Assembly: GCF_016786325.1 (NCBI RefSeq) | Contig: NZ_JADWYU010000124.1 | Location: forward strand, 1,809-40,592 | DNA: 38,784 nt | Direction: 5' to 3' | Origin: Frankia nepalensis | GTDB taxonomy: Bacteria; Actinomycetota; Actinomycetes; Frankiales; Frankiaceae | Notes under the pieces: generated by a model | Seen by the model: the letters and a program-made list of their open reading frames with translations, nothing else | Told to the model about the DNA's origin: nothing | Databases searched by the model: none | Shown here: one piece after another, positions 26,501 through 34,171 of the stretch | How positions within the stretch are numbered: the first letter of the stretch is position 1 | Layout of the letters: each line of letters starts with the position of its first letter | Position numbers and translations under genes: made by a program

Positions 26501-28073
26501 GGAACGCAAGCAGGTCCTCCCGCAGCCCGTCGTCGAAGTCGTAGGCGACGGCCCAGTCGTCGTCACGGCCCGCGACCGGGTGCAGCAGGCCGTGCGCGAA
26601 CAGCTCGGCCAGCGTCGCGAGCCCCGACCGACGCGGCCGGGCGGCCAGCCGCAACAGCCGACGCAGCACGGAGCGGGTGATCGGCGCGGCAGCCAGCCGG
26701 GTCGCCAGGTCGAACGCGGCCGGGCTCGCCACGGCGCGGAACCGGTCGACCCGGCGGCGCGCCTCGTCAGGCCCGCTGTCGAGCTCATACGGGTCGCCAG
26801 GATCACCGCCGTCCTCCCAACCAGTGCCGCCCGCCGTCCGCCCGGCCCCCGGCGGCGCGACGACCAGCACAGGCAGGTCGGCGTCACGCGGGTTGACGTC
26901 GCCCGGGGCGGCGGCACGTGGGTCGGCGGTGCCCGGGTCGGCCACCCGGTCGGCGAATCGGCGGATCGACGCCGGGTCGGCCTCCAACAGGGGCACGGGC
27001 AGACCGGCCATTCTGGGCGGCTCCAGCACCTCCTCGAGGCGCCACTCCTCGAGCCAGGTGTGGCGCAACGTAGAACGGGGCACCGCGGACAGCACCGCGG
27101 TCGGCAGCCGGCTCGCCCAGGTCCACAGCACCGCGTCGACCAGGCCACGCCGCCAGGCGGCGCCCAGCCCGTCGGTGAGCAGCCACACCACCCGCCGCCG
27201 CGACGGCTCGAGCAGCCGGGCCGGCGCGAAGCCGGCACCGCCCTCGTCGGCGCCGCGCAGCCGCACCCCAGCGGCCTCGTCAACGTCCGTGTCGAGGTGG
27301 TATACCCGGACGTCGCGGAAGACCGCCAGCCTCTCGAGCATCGCGACCTGACGACGCACCTCGTCCCGCCAGATCGCCATCGTCCAGTTGTCGTCGACGA
27401 CGAGCGCGAGCTCGAACCGGCGTTCCAGTCGCGGGCGGTAGACCGGCCGAGGCTCCCCGTCGGCGAGGCACCGGGCCGTGGCCTCCTCGTCCACCTCGAC
27501 CTCGTGGGCCGACGGCACGGTCTGATGCAGCGCGCCGAGCGCCCGGCGCAGCTCCCGCCACCGGTCCGTGAGATCCCCGAGTGCCGGGTAGACCGCGGGC
27601 GACCAGGTGATGGCCTGGCCGAGCCGGCGGCCGACACCGACGGCCGCGTCCGCCGCCGGTCCGATCAGCCCGGCCGCCCACTCGTCGTCGAGAAAACCAA
27701 CCAGCTCGTCGGTGGGCGGCGCGTCCGGCCACCGGCCGGACGGCTCGGGCTGGTCGCCGGGGATCACCAGGCCGTCACCGGCGTCGACCCGCGTTGGTCC
27801 AGGGCCGCCAGGAACGTCGTCGCCCGTGGTCGCCGAGGGCTCCGCGCCCGGTCGCCCGCCCGCCGAGGTCGTTGGCGGGTCTGCCGCGCTCGGCCCGTCG
27901 GTGGCCTCCGGTTCCTCGGGCGCGATCGGTTCGTCGCCGACGGCATCTGGGCGACGGTCAGCTGGTGAGCCCAGGGGTGACGACCGCGCGGGCGGCGGGT
28001 CCACGAACGACGCGAGCCAGACGATGTCGGCCACCTCGCGTGGGTCTGTCGGATGCGCGGGGCGGTCGTTCAT
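23586..28073 (-). CDS. FxsT-like protein: vWA-like region, NB-ARC ATPase and TPRs (copy 2)
   Basis: A 1495-residue paralogue of the protein at 14229-18386, with the same domain order. The vWA-like segment LALVVDDNWTMAIW lies near residue 225, with VVWLLTDGLG following. NB-ARC starts at RNPHFTGR with P-loop GMGGVGKS near 708, then LLVFDNADEP, ILVTSRNPNW and GDLPLAVEQAA. TPRs run to about 1480 (LGADHPSTLVVG), and the end is GDCDVDPVPV. The ATPase core is close to copy 1 (shared LAIEYVHRYGREFDLVWW), while the N-terminal linkers and TPRs differ more, as expected if the two copies sense different ligands. The ATG at 28073 overlaps the MoxR stop (ATGA). A longer linker before NB-ARC explains the extra 110 residues. 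Confidence 0.85.
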   Translation of the reverse strand: MNDRPAHPTDPREVADIVWLASFVDPPPARSSPLGSPADRRPDAVGDEPIAPEEPEATDGPSAADPPTTSAGGRPGAEPSATTGDDVPGGPGPTRVDAGDGLVIPGDQPEPSGRWPDAPPTDELVGFLDDEWAAGLIGPAADAAVGVGRRLGQAITWSPAVYPALGDLTDRWRELRRALGALHQTVPSAHEVEVDEEATARCLADGEPRPVYRPRLERRFELALVVDDNWTMAIWRDEVRRQVAMLERLAVFRDVRVYHLDTDVDEAAGVRLRGADEGGAGFAPARLLEPSRRRVVWLLTDGLGAAWRRGLVDAVLWTWASRLPTAVLSAVPRSTLRHTWLEEWRLEEVLEPPRMAGLPVPLLEADPASIRRFADRVADPGTADPRAAAPGDVNPRDADLPVLVVAPPGAGRTAGGTGWEDGGDPGDPYELDSGPDEARRRVDRFRAVASPAAFDLATRLAAAPITRSVLRRLLRLAARPRRSGLATLAELFAHGLLHPVAGRDDDWAVAYDFDDGLREDLLAFLRRAETMRVIRVVRDELGDRVDAVRHLGAALESPDEAPLPEVTADSRYFVAAEAAAFGALSGPYLPRSRRLREELRRDWSVNAEEPSKVAGVSPSDDAPATPRPRPGSADEARVVVAQPAGARGEPLTSTTHARAQEERRSARPPAIWGNVPPRNPHFTGRVELLANLRARLAEGTTAVLPEALHGMGGVGKSHLAIEYVHRYGREFDLVWWMPAEHAAQVAASMVELAGRLNLPVSTEANTAVPAVLDALRLGQPYGKWLLVFDNADEPRAVRQYFPQSDSGRILVTSRNPNWSAVARPLEVDVFMRGESVDLLRRRLPELSVEDADRLAHALGDLPLAVEQAATWLVETGMAAGDYLRLFEDKRAELLSTSPPVDYELPVQAAWNVSLDRLATTHPAALRLLQVWSFYAPEQISRQIFRGGRAITTVPDLDSALRDPIKLSDAVGQITRYALARIVYQTNSYQMHRLVQAVLQSRMTADERAMMRRAAHLLLAVNDPGDPDDPSTWRAYGDLYPHLLASDAAESTDPWTHDLLVNEVVYLYKWGDHQASVELAEQVHRTWSRTIGEESPDTLRLAGWLGWLYIVVGRYEDAARANARVLELCTQVHGNEHRETLLTMGNVGVDRIVAGDFQGALEISQERLRRAERAYGPEVDQTLAAAHDVGVYLRMVGQLREARVLNEQTWNQRVRVLGEYHIDTLRTLTSLAVDVRELGDYLGALVRHEELVGLFSQVVEGRLDHFQVLLARTLLAVALRKAGRHMEALELSRDVEARLMRRYGKDHPRTIAASLALSVDLRHAGELAEAHELCEAALRRYERLFGETHPYTRSAAVNLAVIHRQAGRPERAHELDVATLEALDAGLGRDHPWSLVAATNLASDQYALGDFAQAHELDLDTFDRSARVLGADHPSTLVVGVNLALDLRALGRDQESEDLLARMVDGLSRVLGADHPGTAAAASGSRGDCDVDPVPV

Positions 28074-29233
28074 TCCCGCTCGGCCGCGGGGTCGAGGCGG
28101 CGCCATACCGCGGCCAGCAACGCGGCGCGGTTGCCGTCGTCCCCGTCGAGGGCGCCACGGTCGAGGAGGTGGGCCGCGTTGAGCAGCTGGTCGGCCGCCA
28201 GCACCCCCAGCTCCCGGCGGGCGACGAACTCGGTGATGATCCGCCGATAGGCGTCCGAGCCACGCGGGAAGTGCGCCGCGACAAGGTCCGCGAGCGCGTC
28301 GGCGCCCGGCTGCGGGATGTCCAGACGGACGCAGCGGCGCAGGAACGCCTCCGGGAAGTCCCGCTCACCGTTGCTCGTGATCACGACGATCGGGAACTCG
28401 TGCGCCCGCACCACCCCTCCCGTGACAGGCGCGGCCACCCCGCGGTCCGCCGTGTACACCGAGGCGATCGGCTCGGCCTCACGCACCCGGATGAGCTCGG
28501 GCAGGTCGAACTCGGCGTCCTCGAGGAGGGTGAGCAGGTCGTTGGGCAGGTCGTAGTCACATTTGTCGAACTCGTCGACCAGCAGCACCCGCGGCAGCGC
28601 GTACGGCAGCAGGGCCGTCCCGAGCGGACCCAGCGTCACGAACCGGCCGACCGGTACCACGGCCGGTGGAACGGGGGCGTCGGGACGGGGCCGGCGTCGC
28701 AACGCCGGGCCGGCGTCACGGGACGCGTTGTCCCGCGAACCGGGCGGCCCCTCCCTGCCGGGCTGGCCGACCGGGACGGAATCCCGGCTGGACTGGGCGA
28801 TCGACTGCGCCCGGCCGATCGCGTCATACTCGTACAGCCCCGAACGCACGGTCGTCCGGCTCGTCACCGGCCACCGCAGAACCGGCCCAAGTCCCAGTTC
28901 CCAGGCAATCAAATATGCCAAACTGGACTTCCCGGATCCCGGACCGCCGGTGATGAGCAACGGCCGCCGCAGATGTATCGCCGCGTTGATGACGGACAAC
29001 TGCTCGGCCGTGAGCGTCCCCACGGCGACGGTGCCAAGCCGGCGTTTCGTCTCCGCCTCGTCGGCGGGCGGGATCTCAAGGTCGGGTGCGCCCGTGAAGG
29101 CGCGCCAGGGAGGCGCCGGCGGCCAGCGCCGCACGCGCTCGGCGAGCGTCGTGGCGGCGGGTCGGCCGGTTCCGTGAAACAGCCACCAGGATGGGCTTTC
29201 CTGGTCGGGAACGGGTGTTCCTCGCTCGGTCAA
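28070..29233 (-). CDS. MoxR-family AAA+ ATPase (copy 2)
   Basis: A 387-residue paralogue of the ATPase at 18383-19459, with Walker A GGPGSGKS at 96-103, Walker B VLLVDEFDK at 216-224, sensor-1 ITSNGE and FLRRCVRLD. Compared with copy 1 it carries a longer Pro/Arg/Asp-rich insert (about residues 148-190) between the YEYDAIGRAQ segment and the next conserved strand. A TTG at 29233 gives the start equivalent to copy 1. Unlike copy 1 it does not overlap the VMAP-like gene, as 34 bases separate them. It should act on the FxsT-like partner encoded downstream. Confidence 0.88.
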   Translation of the reverse strand: MTERGTPVPDQESPSWWLFHGTGRPAATTLAERVRRWPPAPPWRAFTGAPDLEIPPADEAETKRRLGTVAVGTLTAEQLSVINAAIHLRRPLLITGGPGSGKSSLAYLIAWELGLGPVLRWPVTSRTTVRSGLYEYDAIGRAQSIAQSSRDSVPVGQPGREGPPGSRDNASRDAGPALRRRPRPDAPVPPAVVPVGRFVTLGPLGTALLPYALPRVLLVDEFDKCDYDLPNDLLTLLEDAEFDLPELIRVREAEPIASVYTADRGVAAPVTGGVVRAHEFPIVVITSNGERDFPEAFLRRCVRLDIPQPGADALADLVAAHFPRGSDAYRRIITEFVARRELGVLAADQLLNAAHLLDRGALDGDDGNRAALLAAVWRRLDPAAERE

Positions 29234-29267
29234 CTACCTGCCCGCCTCCGCTTCACAGGAACGAGAA

Positions 29268-30842
29268 TCATCGTCCTCGTTCCGGCTGCCGTTCGGGATC
29301 ATCCCATATCAAAGCAAGATGCCGACCGAGATCTGGCCCCTCGGTGGCATTGCGGTACGAGTCCGTTCTGAGGCGCCAGACGCGGTCACGCAGGTCGGCG
29401 AGTCGCGGCGCGCCGACGGGGCGGTCGGCCTCCTGGCCGCCGTGGAGAAAGGCGTCCACCGCCGCGGCGACGTCCCGCGTCCGCCCGCCCCGGTACCACA
29501 GGACGACCGGCACGCCGAGGCGTAGCGCGACCTCCAGTTCACGCCCCGCCCACGCCGCGCGTCCGTCGGGTGGCCCAGACAGGACCAGCGCCACCGTGTC
29601 CGTGTCGGCGACGATCTCCGCGTGCAGGGACTGGAGAAGACTCCAGCTGTCCTTGTCGGCGTGCTCGTCCTCTCCCCACTTGACACTGTGGGAGTCGCCC
29701 TCGGTCAGTTGCTCCCACAGGTTCCACCACCGTCGGTGCCAGCGAGACCGCCGGTGCCGCTCGAGGCTGCGCAGCACGACCGGGTACTCCACCCCCAGGG
29801 TGCTGGGCAGCTCCGGGTTGTCGTCCGCCTGCCAGTGCTCGACCCGCAGATGCAGCAGCTCCCGCGACAGGATGAACTCGATCGCCACGTCGGCCTTCCG
29901 GGCGCGCGGTTCCTCCTCGAGTTCAGCCACCACCTGTCGGGTGAACGCCTCCAGGGCATCCACCGGCCGGACGACCCTGCCCACGCGCTCGAAGCCGGCG
30001 GTTTCCGGCCACTGCCGCCACCAGGTCACCTCGGCCTGACGGCCCGGGTCTGTACCGGGCTGTCCGGCCGGTCCTTGCTCGGTCCGAGGCAGCAGGTCGA
30101 ACTGGAGGAGCAGGTGGACGGGACCTGCCGGCCGCTTGCGCGGGTCTCGGTGGAGCCGCTCCCTGTCCAGCGGGCCGGCGAGGCCGCGCGCACTCGCGCG
30201 CTGCCGGTTCCACTGATCCGCCTGGCGGGCGGTCTCCGGGTCGAGCCGGTCCATCACGGCCTCCAGGAAGGCCATGTCCGGAGGTAATCCGAGCGGACCC
30301 GCGCCCTGGCCCATCAGCCAGAGCAGCACCGCCCACGCCGAGTCACAGTGCGGCGGCGGGGAAACGGCGTGCCCCCCGAGCGCCCGCCGGAAGGCTGGGC
30401 CGACCTCGGTTGGCGTGACGGCCCGCAGCTCCGACTCCAGCCGGCGCAGCAGTTCCTCCGAGGCGTCCTCGACCAAGGCGTACGCCTCCCACCGGTTGAC
30501 CAGGCGGCGCAGCATCGCGACGGTGGGGTCGGGGACGCCCAGGTCCGAGACGGCGTCCGGCAGCCAGGCCAGCCCGACCAGCGGCCCGCGGCAGGTCTCC
30601 AGGAGACCGAGAAACCACTGCTGGTCCGTCGGGTAGGCCGGCAGGTCGAGCGCGACGCCCGCCCACCGCGACAGCCGGTCGAGTAACAGGGTCCTGCTCG
30701 CCTCGCCCCGCAGCGGCGGGCTGCCACGCAGCAGCCGGGCGATCTCGCGTTCCACCTCCGCACGGCGCCGCCCCGTGATCAACACGCCGTCCCGCGCGAC
30801 CGCCTGAACCTGTCGGATCCGCCCACGCCAGCGGGCAAGCAC
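29268..30842 (-). CDS. VMAP-like protein (vWA-MoxR associated, copy 2)
   Basis: A 524-residue paralogue of the protein at 19456-20964. Shared landmarks in order are LRGEASRTLLLDRLSR, DQQWFLGLLE, PPHCDSAWAVLLWL, VHLLLQFDLL, TWWRQWPE, AIEFILSRELLHLRVEHW, YPVVLRSLER and GRHLALIWDDPERQPE. The region before TWWRQWPE has an extra Gly/Pro stretch. No effector domain can be seen. The GTG at 30842 is the longest start, and the homologous part begins around residue 30. It is the first gene of the second three-gene set. The 218 bases upstream include a less GC-rich patch (catcatcaacatag) that may hold its promoter. Confidence 0.75.
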   Translation of the reverse strand: MLARWRGRIRQVQAVARDGVLITGRRRAEVEREIARLLRGSPPLRGEASRTLLLDRLSRWAGVALDLPAYPTDQQWFLGLLETCRGPLVGLAWLPDAVSDLGVPDPTVAMLRRLVNRWEAYALVEDASEELLRRLESELRAVTPTEVGPAFRRALGGHAVSPPPHCDSAWAVLLWLMGQGAGPLGLPPDMAFLEAVMDRLDPETARQADQWNRQRASARGLAGPLDRERLHRDPRKRPAGPVHLLLQFDLLPRTEQGPAGQPGTDPGRQAEVTWWRQWPETAGFERVGRVVRPVDALEAFTRQVVAELEEEPRARKADVAIEFILSRELLHLRVEHWQADDNPELPSTLGVEYPVVLRSLERHRRSRWHRRWWNLWEQLTEGDSHSVKWGEDEHADKDSWSLLQSLHAEIVADTDTVALVLSGPPDGRAAWAGRELEVALRLGVPVVLWYRGGRTRDVAAAVDAFLHGGQEADRPVGAPRLADLRDRVWRLRTDSYRNATEGPDLGRHLALIWDDPERQPERGR

Positions 30843-31060
30843 GACACGACGCTCACCTGACCCGGTCCCCGTTCCCAGCCCGTCACGGTCGGCGCGCCGG
30901 CCGTTCTCCTTGCGGCGACATCATCAACATAGCGACGGATGAAGCGCAAAGCGCGACCGGATGGCACCAAAGCCGCCGTTCCCGCCGTGACGGCGGCCGA
31001 CGGCGGCTCCTTCCGTGGCTGACCGGGCCGACCCGGGCGAGGCCGCCAGTGGGCGGAGCT

Positions 31061-31750
31061 CTACAGGTTGAGGCCGACGATGGCGCCGAGGCCGCGGACG
31101 AGCGGGGGCGCGAGCTGGCCGACGATCGAGGGCAGGCTGGGGAAGAGGACGGGCAGCAGCAGGACCACCAGCAGCAGAATGATGCCGAGGTGGGTCTCGG
31201 AGAGCTTGTAGCTCGCGTTGCGCCAGCCTGGCGACTGTGGCCCGAGCAGGAACAGCACCCGGCCGCCGTCGGTGGGCGGGATCGGGATGAGGCTCAGGAT
31301 GAACAGCGACGCGAACGTGAACGACATCATCAGCAGCATCTCGGCGGGAAACCCGCCGTCGCGGCCCAGCTCGATCGACCGGCCGTCCACGTTCAGGAAC
31401 ACCGGGTCCGACAGCGCGGCGACGCCGGCGATCGCGCCGAAGGCGAGCAGCAGGTAGGCGAGCGGGCCGGCGAGCAGCGCCGCCGAGACGTGGAACCGGC
31501 GCTTGCGCCAGACCTCGTTCATCCGGATCGGCTCGGTCCAGCCGTTGCCGGCGATGAGCATCGAGACCGCGCTGAAAGGGCCCACCCGGGCCGGGATCAG
31601 CCCGGTGGACAGCCGCCCGGACCGGCGCGGCGTCGGGTCGCGGACGAGCTTCGCGGCGTAGATCTGCGCCGTGTCGTGAGCGTAGACCCCGATGACCAGA
31701 GCCAAGATCATACCGAGCAGTGCCGCGGGCTCGGCCAGGTAGAACAGCAC
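31061..31750 (-). CDS. Site-2-protease-like (M50) membrane protein with a degenerate active site
   Basis: The 229-residue protein has several membrane segments (about 5-25, 90-112, 138-158, 190-212) and the M50 layout. Where M50 proteases have HExxH, this sequence has YAHDTAQIYAA: His-Asp-Thr-Ala-Gln. It also has GDPTPRR-like text (RDPTPRRSGRLS) and IPIPPTDGGRVLF in place of the Asn-Pro-Asp-Gly region. The second His and the Glu are lost, so it may be a pseudoprotease with a binding role, or use altered chemistry. The start is GTG at 31750. It lies between parA and the accessory block; in related genomes this gene tends to sit next to scpA. Confidence 0.8.
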   Translation of the reverse strand: MLFYLAEPAALLGMILALVIGVYAHDTAQIYAAKLVRDPTPRRSGRLSTGLIPARVGPFSAVSMLIAGNGWTEPIRMNEVWRKRRFHVSAALLAGPLAYLLLAFGAIAGVAALSDPVFLNVDGRSIELGRDGGFPAEMLLMMSFTFASLFILSLIPIPPTDGGRVLFLLGPQSPGWRNASYKLSETHLGIILLLVVLLLPVLFPSLPSIVGQLAPPLVRGLGAIVGLNL

Positions 31751-31928
31751 GAAAGGTCGTCCGTCTCCAGTAGCGCAGCGAGCAGGTTCAGACCAGCTCG
31801 TCCGTCTCCGTCACCCGTACAACGCCCCGGGCGCCGCCGATTCTCCCACCAACGTGTCGAACATTCCGGCCCGCCCCTCGGCGACGGCCCCGCGGCTCAT
31901 GCCCCACGGGGTCGTTCACCGAACGCGC

Positions 31929-32915
31929 TCACCCCACGGCAGGAGGCGCCTCGCGCCGGCTGATGAGCTCGCGGGCCAGACGGCGGTAGCCGGCGGCGCC
32001 GACCGAGGTGGGCGCGTAGGTGGTGATCGGCTCGCCCGCGACCGTCGTCTCCGGGAACCGGACCGTTCGGTTGATCACCGTGTGGAAGACCTCGTCGGGG
32101 AATCGCTCGACGACCCGGGCGAGCACCTCGCGGGCGTGCAGCGTGCGGGCGTCGTACATGGTCGCCAGGATCCCGGCGAGGTCGAGGCGGGAGTTCAGCC
32201 GCTCACGGACCTTGTCGATCGTCTGCAGCAGCAGCGCGACGCCGCGCAGCGCGAAGTACTCGCACTCGAGCGGGACGATGACCGCGTGCGCGGCGGTCAG
32301 CGCGTTCACCGTGAGCAGGCCGAGGGACGGCTGGCAGTCGACGAGGATGACGTCGTAGTCGTCGATCACCGGGGTGATCGCCCGCGCCAGGCTGTGCTCC
32401 CGGCCGACCTCGCTGACGAGCAGCACCTCGCCGGCCGACAGGTCGATGTTGCTCGGCAGCAGGTCGAGGCCCTCGACCTGGGTCTCGACGATGACGTCGT
32501 TGACGTGGACGTCCCCGGGGCCGAGCAGCAGGTCGTGCACGGTCAGCTCGAACTGCATCGGGTTGATGCCCAGCCCGACCGACAGCGCGCCCTGCGGGTC
32601 GAAGTCGACGAGCAGCACCCGGCGGCCGTACTCGGCGAGCGCGGCGCCCAGGTTGATGGTGCTCGTGGTCTTGCCGACGCCGCCCTTCTGGTTGCACATC
32701 GCGAGGACCCAGGCCGGGCCGTGCGAGGACAGCGGCGCAGGCACCGGGAACAGCGGCATCGGCCGCCCGGTCGGGCCCATCTGGCCGACCTTGTCGTCGT
32801 CCTGGGCCAGCTCCAGCCGGCCTTCCTCGGGGATCCGCGGCTTGTCGATGGTCACCTCGCCAAAGGGAACCCGCGAGGTGCCACCTACCGAGGGCGCGTC
32901 GGAGAAACCAGCCAC
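31929..32915 (-). CDS. ParA-family partition ATPase
   Basis: A 328-residue protein with deviant Walker A KGGVGKTT (77-84), VLLVDFDPQGALS, LVDCQPSLGLLTVNAL and VPLECEYFALRG, all typical of ParA/Soj. It is the ParA paralogue normally encoded near scpAB rather than the oriC-linked one (inferred from context). The start is chosen at GTG 32915 (VAGFSDAPSV), with an AGG nine bases upstream; the in-frame sequence above it looks non-coding. The roughly 68-residue N-terminal extension is hydrophilic. Confidence 0.92.
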   Translation of the reverse strand: MAGFSDAPSVGGTSRVPFGEVTIDKPRIPEEGRLELAQDDDKVGQMGPTGRPMPLFPVPAPLSSHGPAWVLAMCNQKGGVGKTTSTINLGAALAEYGRRVLLVDFDPQGALSVGLGINPMQFELTVHDLLLGPGDVHVNDVIVETQVEGLDLLPSNIDLSAGEVLLVSEVGREHSLARAITPVIDDYDVILVDCQPSLGLLTVNALTAAHAVIVPLECEYFALRGVALLLQTIDKVRERLNSRLDLAGILATMYDARTLHAREVLARVVERFPDEVFHTVINRTVRFPETTVAGEPITTYAPTSVGAAGYRRLARELISRREAPPAVG

Positions 32916-33448
32916 GAAGAAAACCTGCCATTCATTTTCCGGGGCAGCACGGCCTGTGGCGGCGCACAGACCGCTGGGCGGCAGCAGACCCGGGCCGCGA
33001 CTGGAGCGTACCGACAACAACCGCTCTTGCCGGCGATGGGTAGCCAGGTCACGGCGTGTCGCGTGGTGGCCCCCGTTCCCGGAACCCCGCCCATGTCCGG
33101 TTGACGGGCGCGTGCCCAGGCCGCCAGCTCGCCTCCCCGGCCACATTGGTGGAACGGGGCGCGACCGACTGACTACCGTTGCGAGCGGAGCGCGGGCGGT
33201 GCCGGCCGAGGATCGCCCGAGACCTCACGCTATGTCCATGTTGGGACGGATACGCCACCATCCCGACAGACAGGCGGGGCGGGATGCGATCATGCCTGCC
33301 AACGACCGGCGTTCGCGATGACGCGGACGAGGTTCACCATTGCTTGTACTTGTAAAGACAGTCGTCCCTGGCTCTCCGGCAGGAAGCCCGGATCGTCGCC
33401 CTGACCATCGCGACGCCGGCGCACCGGCCGTGGCCGAGAGGAACGCGC
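32916..33448. other. 533-bp divergent intergenic region
   Basis: This separates parA (minus) from the MBL-fold hydrolase (plus). I see no gene. A less GC-rich patch, cattgcttgtacttgtaaagac at about 33337-33359, contains two TTGTA-type hexamers and is the best candidate for promoter elements of the downstream gene. Confidence 0.35.
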
Positions 33449-34096
33449 GTGACGGGTCAGGCCATCCCCCGAGTGGAGCGAGTACTCACCCGGGGGGACT
33501 TCACCCTGGACGGCCAGACCTTCAAGGTCGACAACAACGTCTGGCTGCTCGGCGACGACACCGAGGTGCTCGTCATCGACGCGTCGCACGACCCGGCGGT
33601 GATCCTCGCCGCGGTGGCGGGCCGCCGGGTCGCCGGCATCGTCGCCACCCACGGGCACAACGACCACATCAACGCGGCCGTCGAACTCGCCGACCTGGCG
33701 AACGCCCCGATCGCGCTGCACCGCGCGGACCACCTGCTCTGGGAGGCGATCTACCCGCACCGCCGGCCCGACCGGGCGCTCGTCGACGGCGCGCAGATCC
33801 CGGTCCCCGGCGGGATGCTGCACGTGCTGCACACCCCCGGGCACTCCCCGGGCGGGGTCTGCCTGTTCGGGCCGTTCGCGAGCGGGCCGACGCTGTTCAG
33901 CGGCGACACCTTGTTCCGCGGCGGCCCGGGGGCCACCGGCCGGTCGGGATCGGACTTCCCGACGATCCTTGCCTCGATCCGCGAGAGGCTGCTCACACTG
34001 CCGCCGGAGACCGTCGTGCACCCCGGCCACGGCGACGACACCACCATCGGCGCCGAACTGCCCGACTACGACGCGTGGGTGGCCCGCGGCCACTGA
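33449..34096 (+). CDS. MBL-fold metallo-hydrolase
   Basis: The 215-residue metallo-beta-lactamase-fold enzyme carries a complete set of metal ligands: THGHNDH (67-73), HTPGHSPG (His132), SGDTLF (Asp153) and HPGHGDD (His194). This layout fits the glyoxalase II-like hydrolases, which cleave thioesters or related small molecules. In some actinobacteria a similar gene neighbours the mycothiol-dependent reductase mscR, but none is seen here. The GTG at 33449 has a strong GAGAGGAA site. Confidence 0.9.
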   Translation: MTGQAIPRVERVLTRGDFTLDGQTFKVDNNVWLLGDDTEVLVIDASHDPAVILAAVAGRRVAGIVATHGHNDHINAAVELADLANAPIALHRADHLLWEAIYPHRRPDRALVDGAQIPVPGGMLHVLHTPGHSPGGVCLFGPFASGPTLFSGDTLFRGGPGATGRSGSDFPTILASIRERLLTLPPETVVHPGHGDDTTIGAELPDYDAWVARGH

Positions 34097-34171
34097 GGCG
34101 GCCGCGCGAGGCGGGCGGCGCGAGGCTGCCGCGCGAGGCGGGCGGCGAGGCACGGCTGGACGAGGCGCCGC

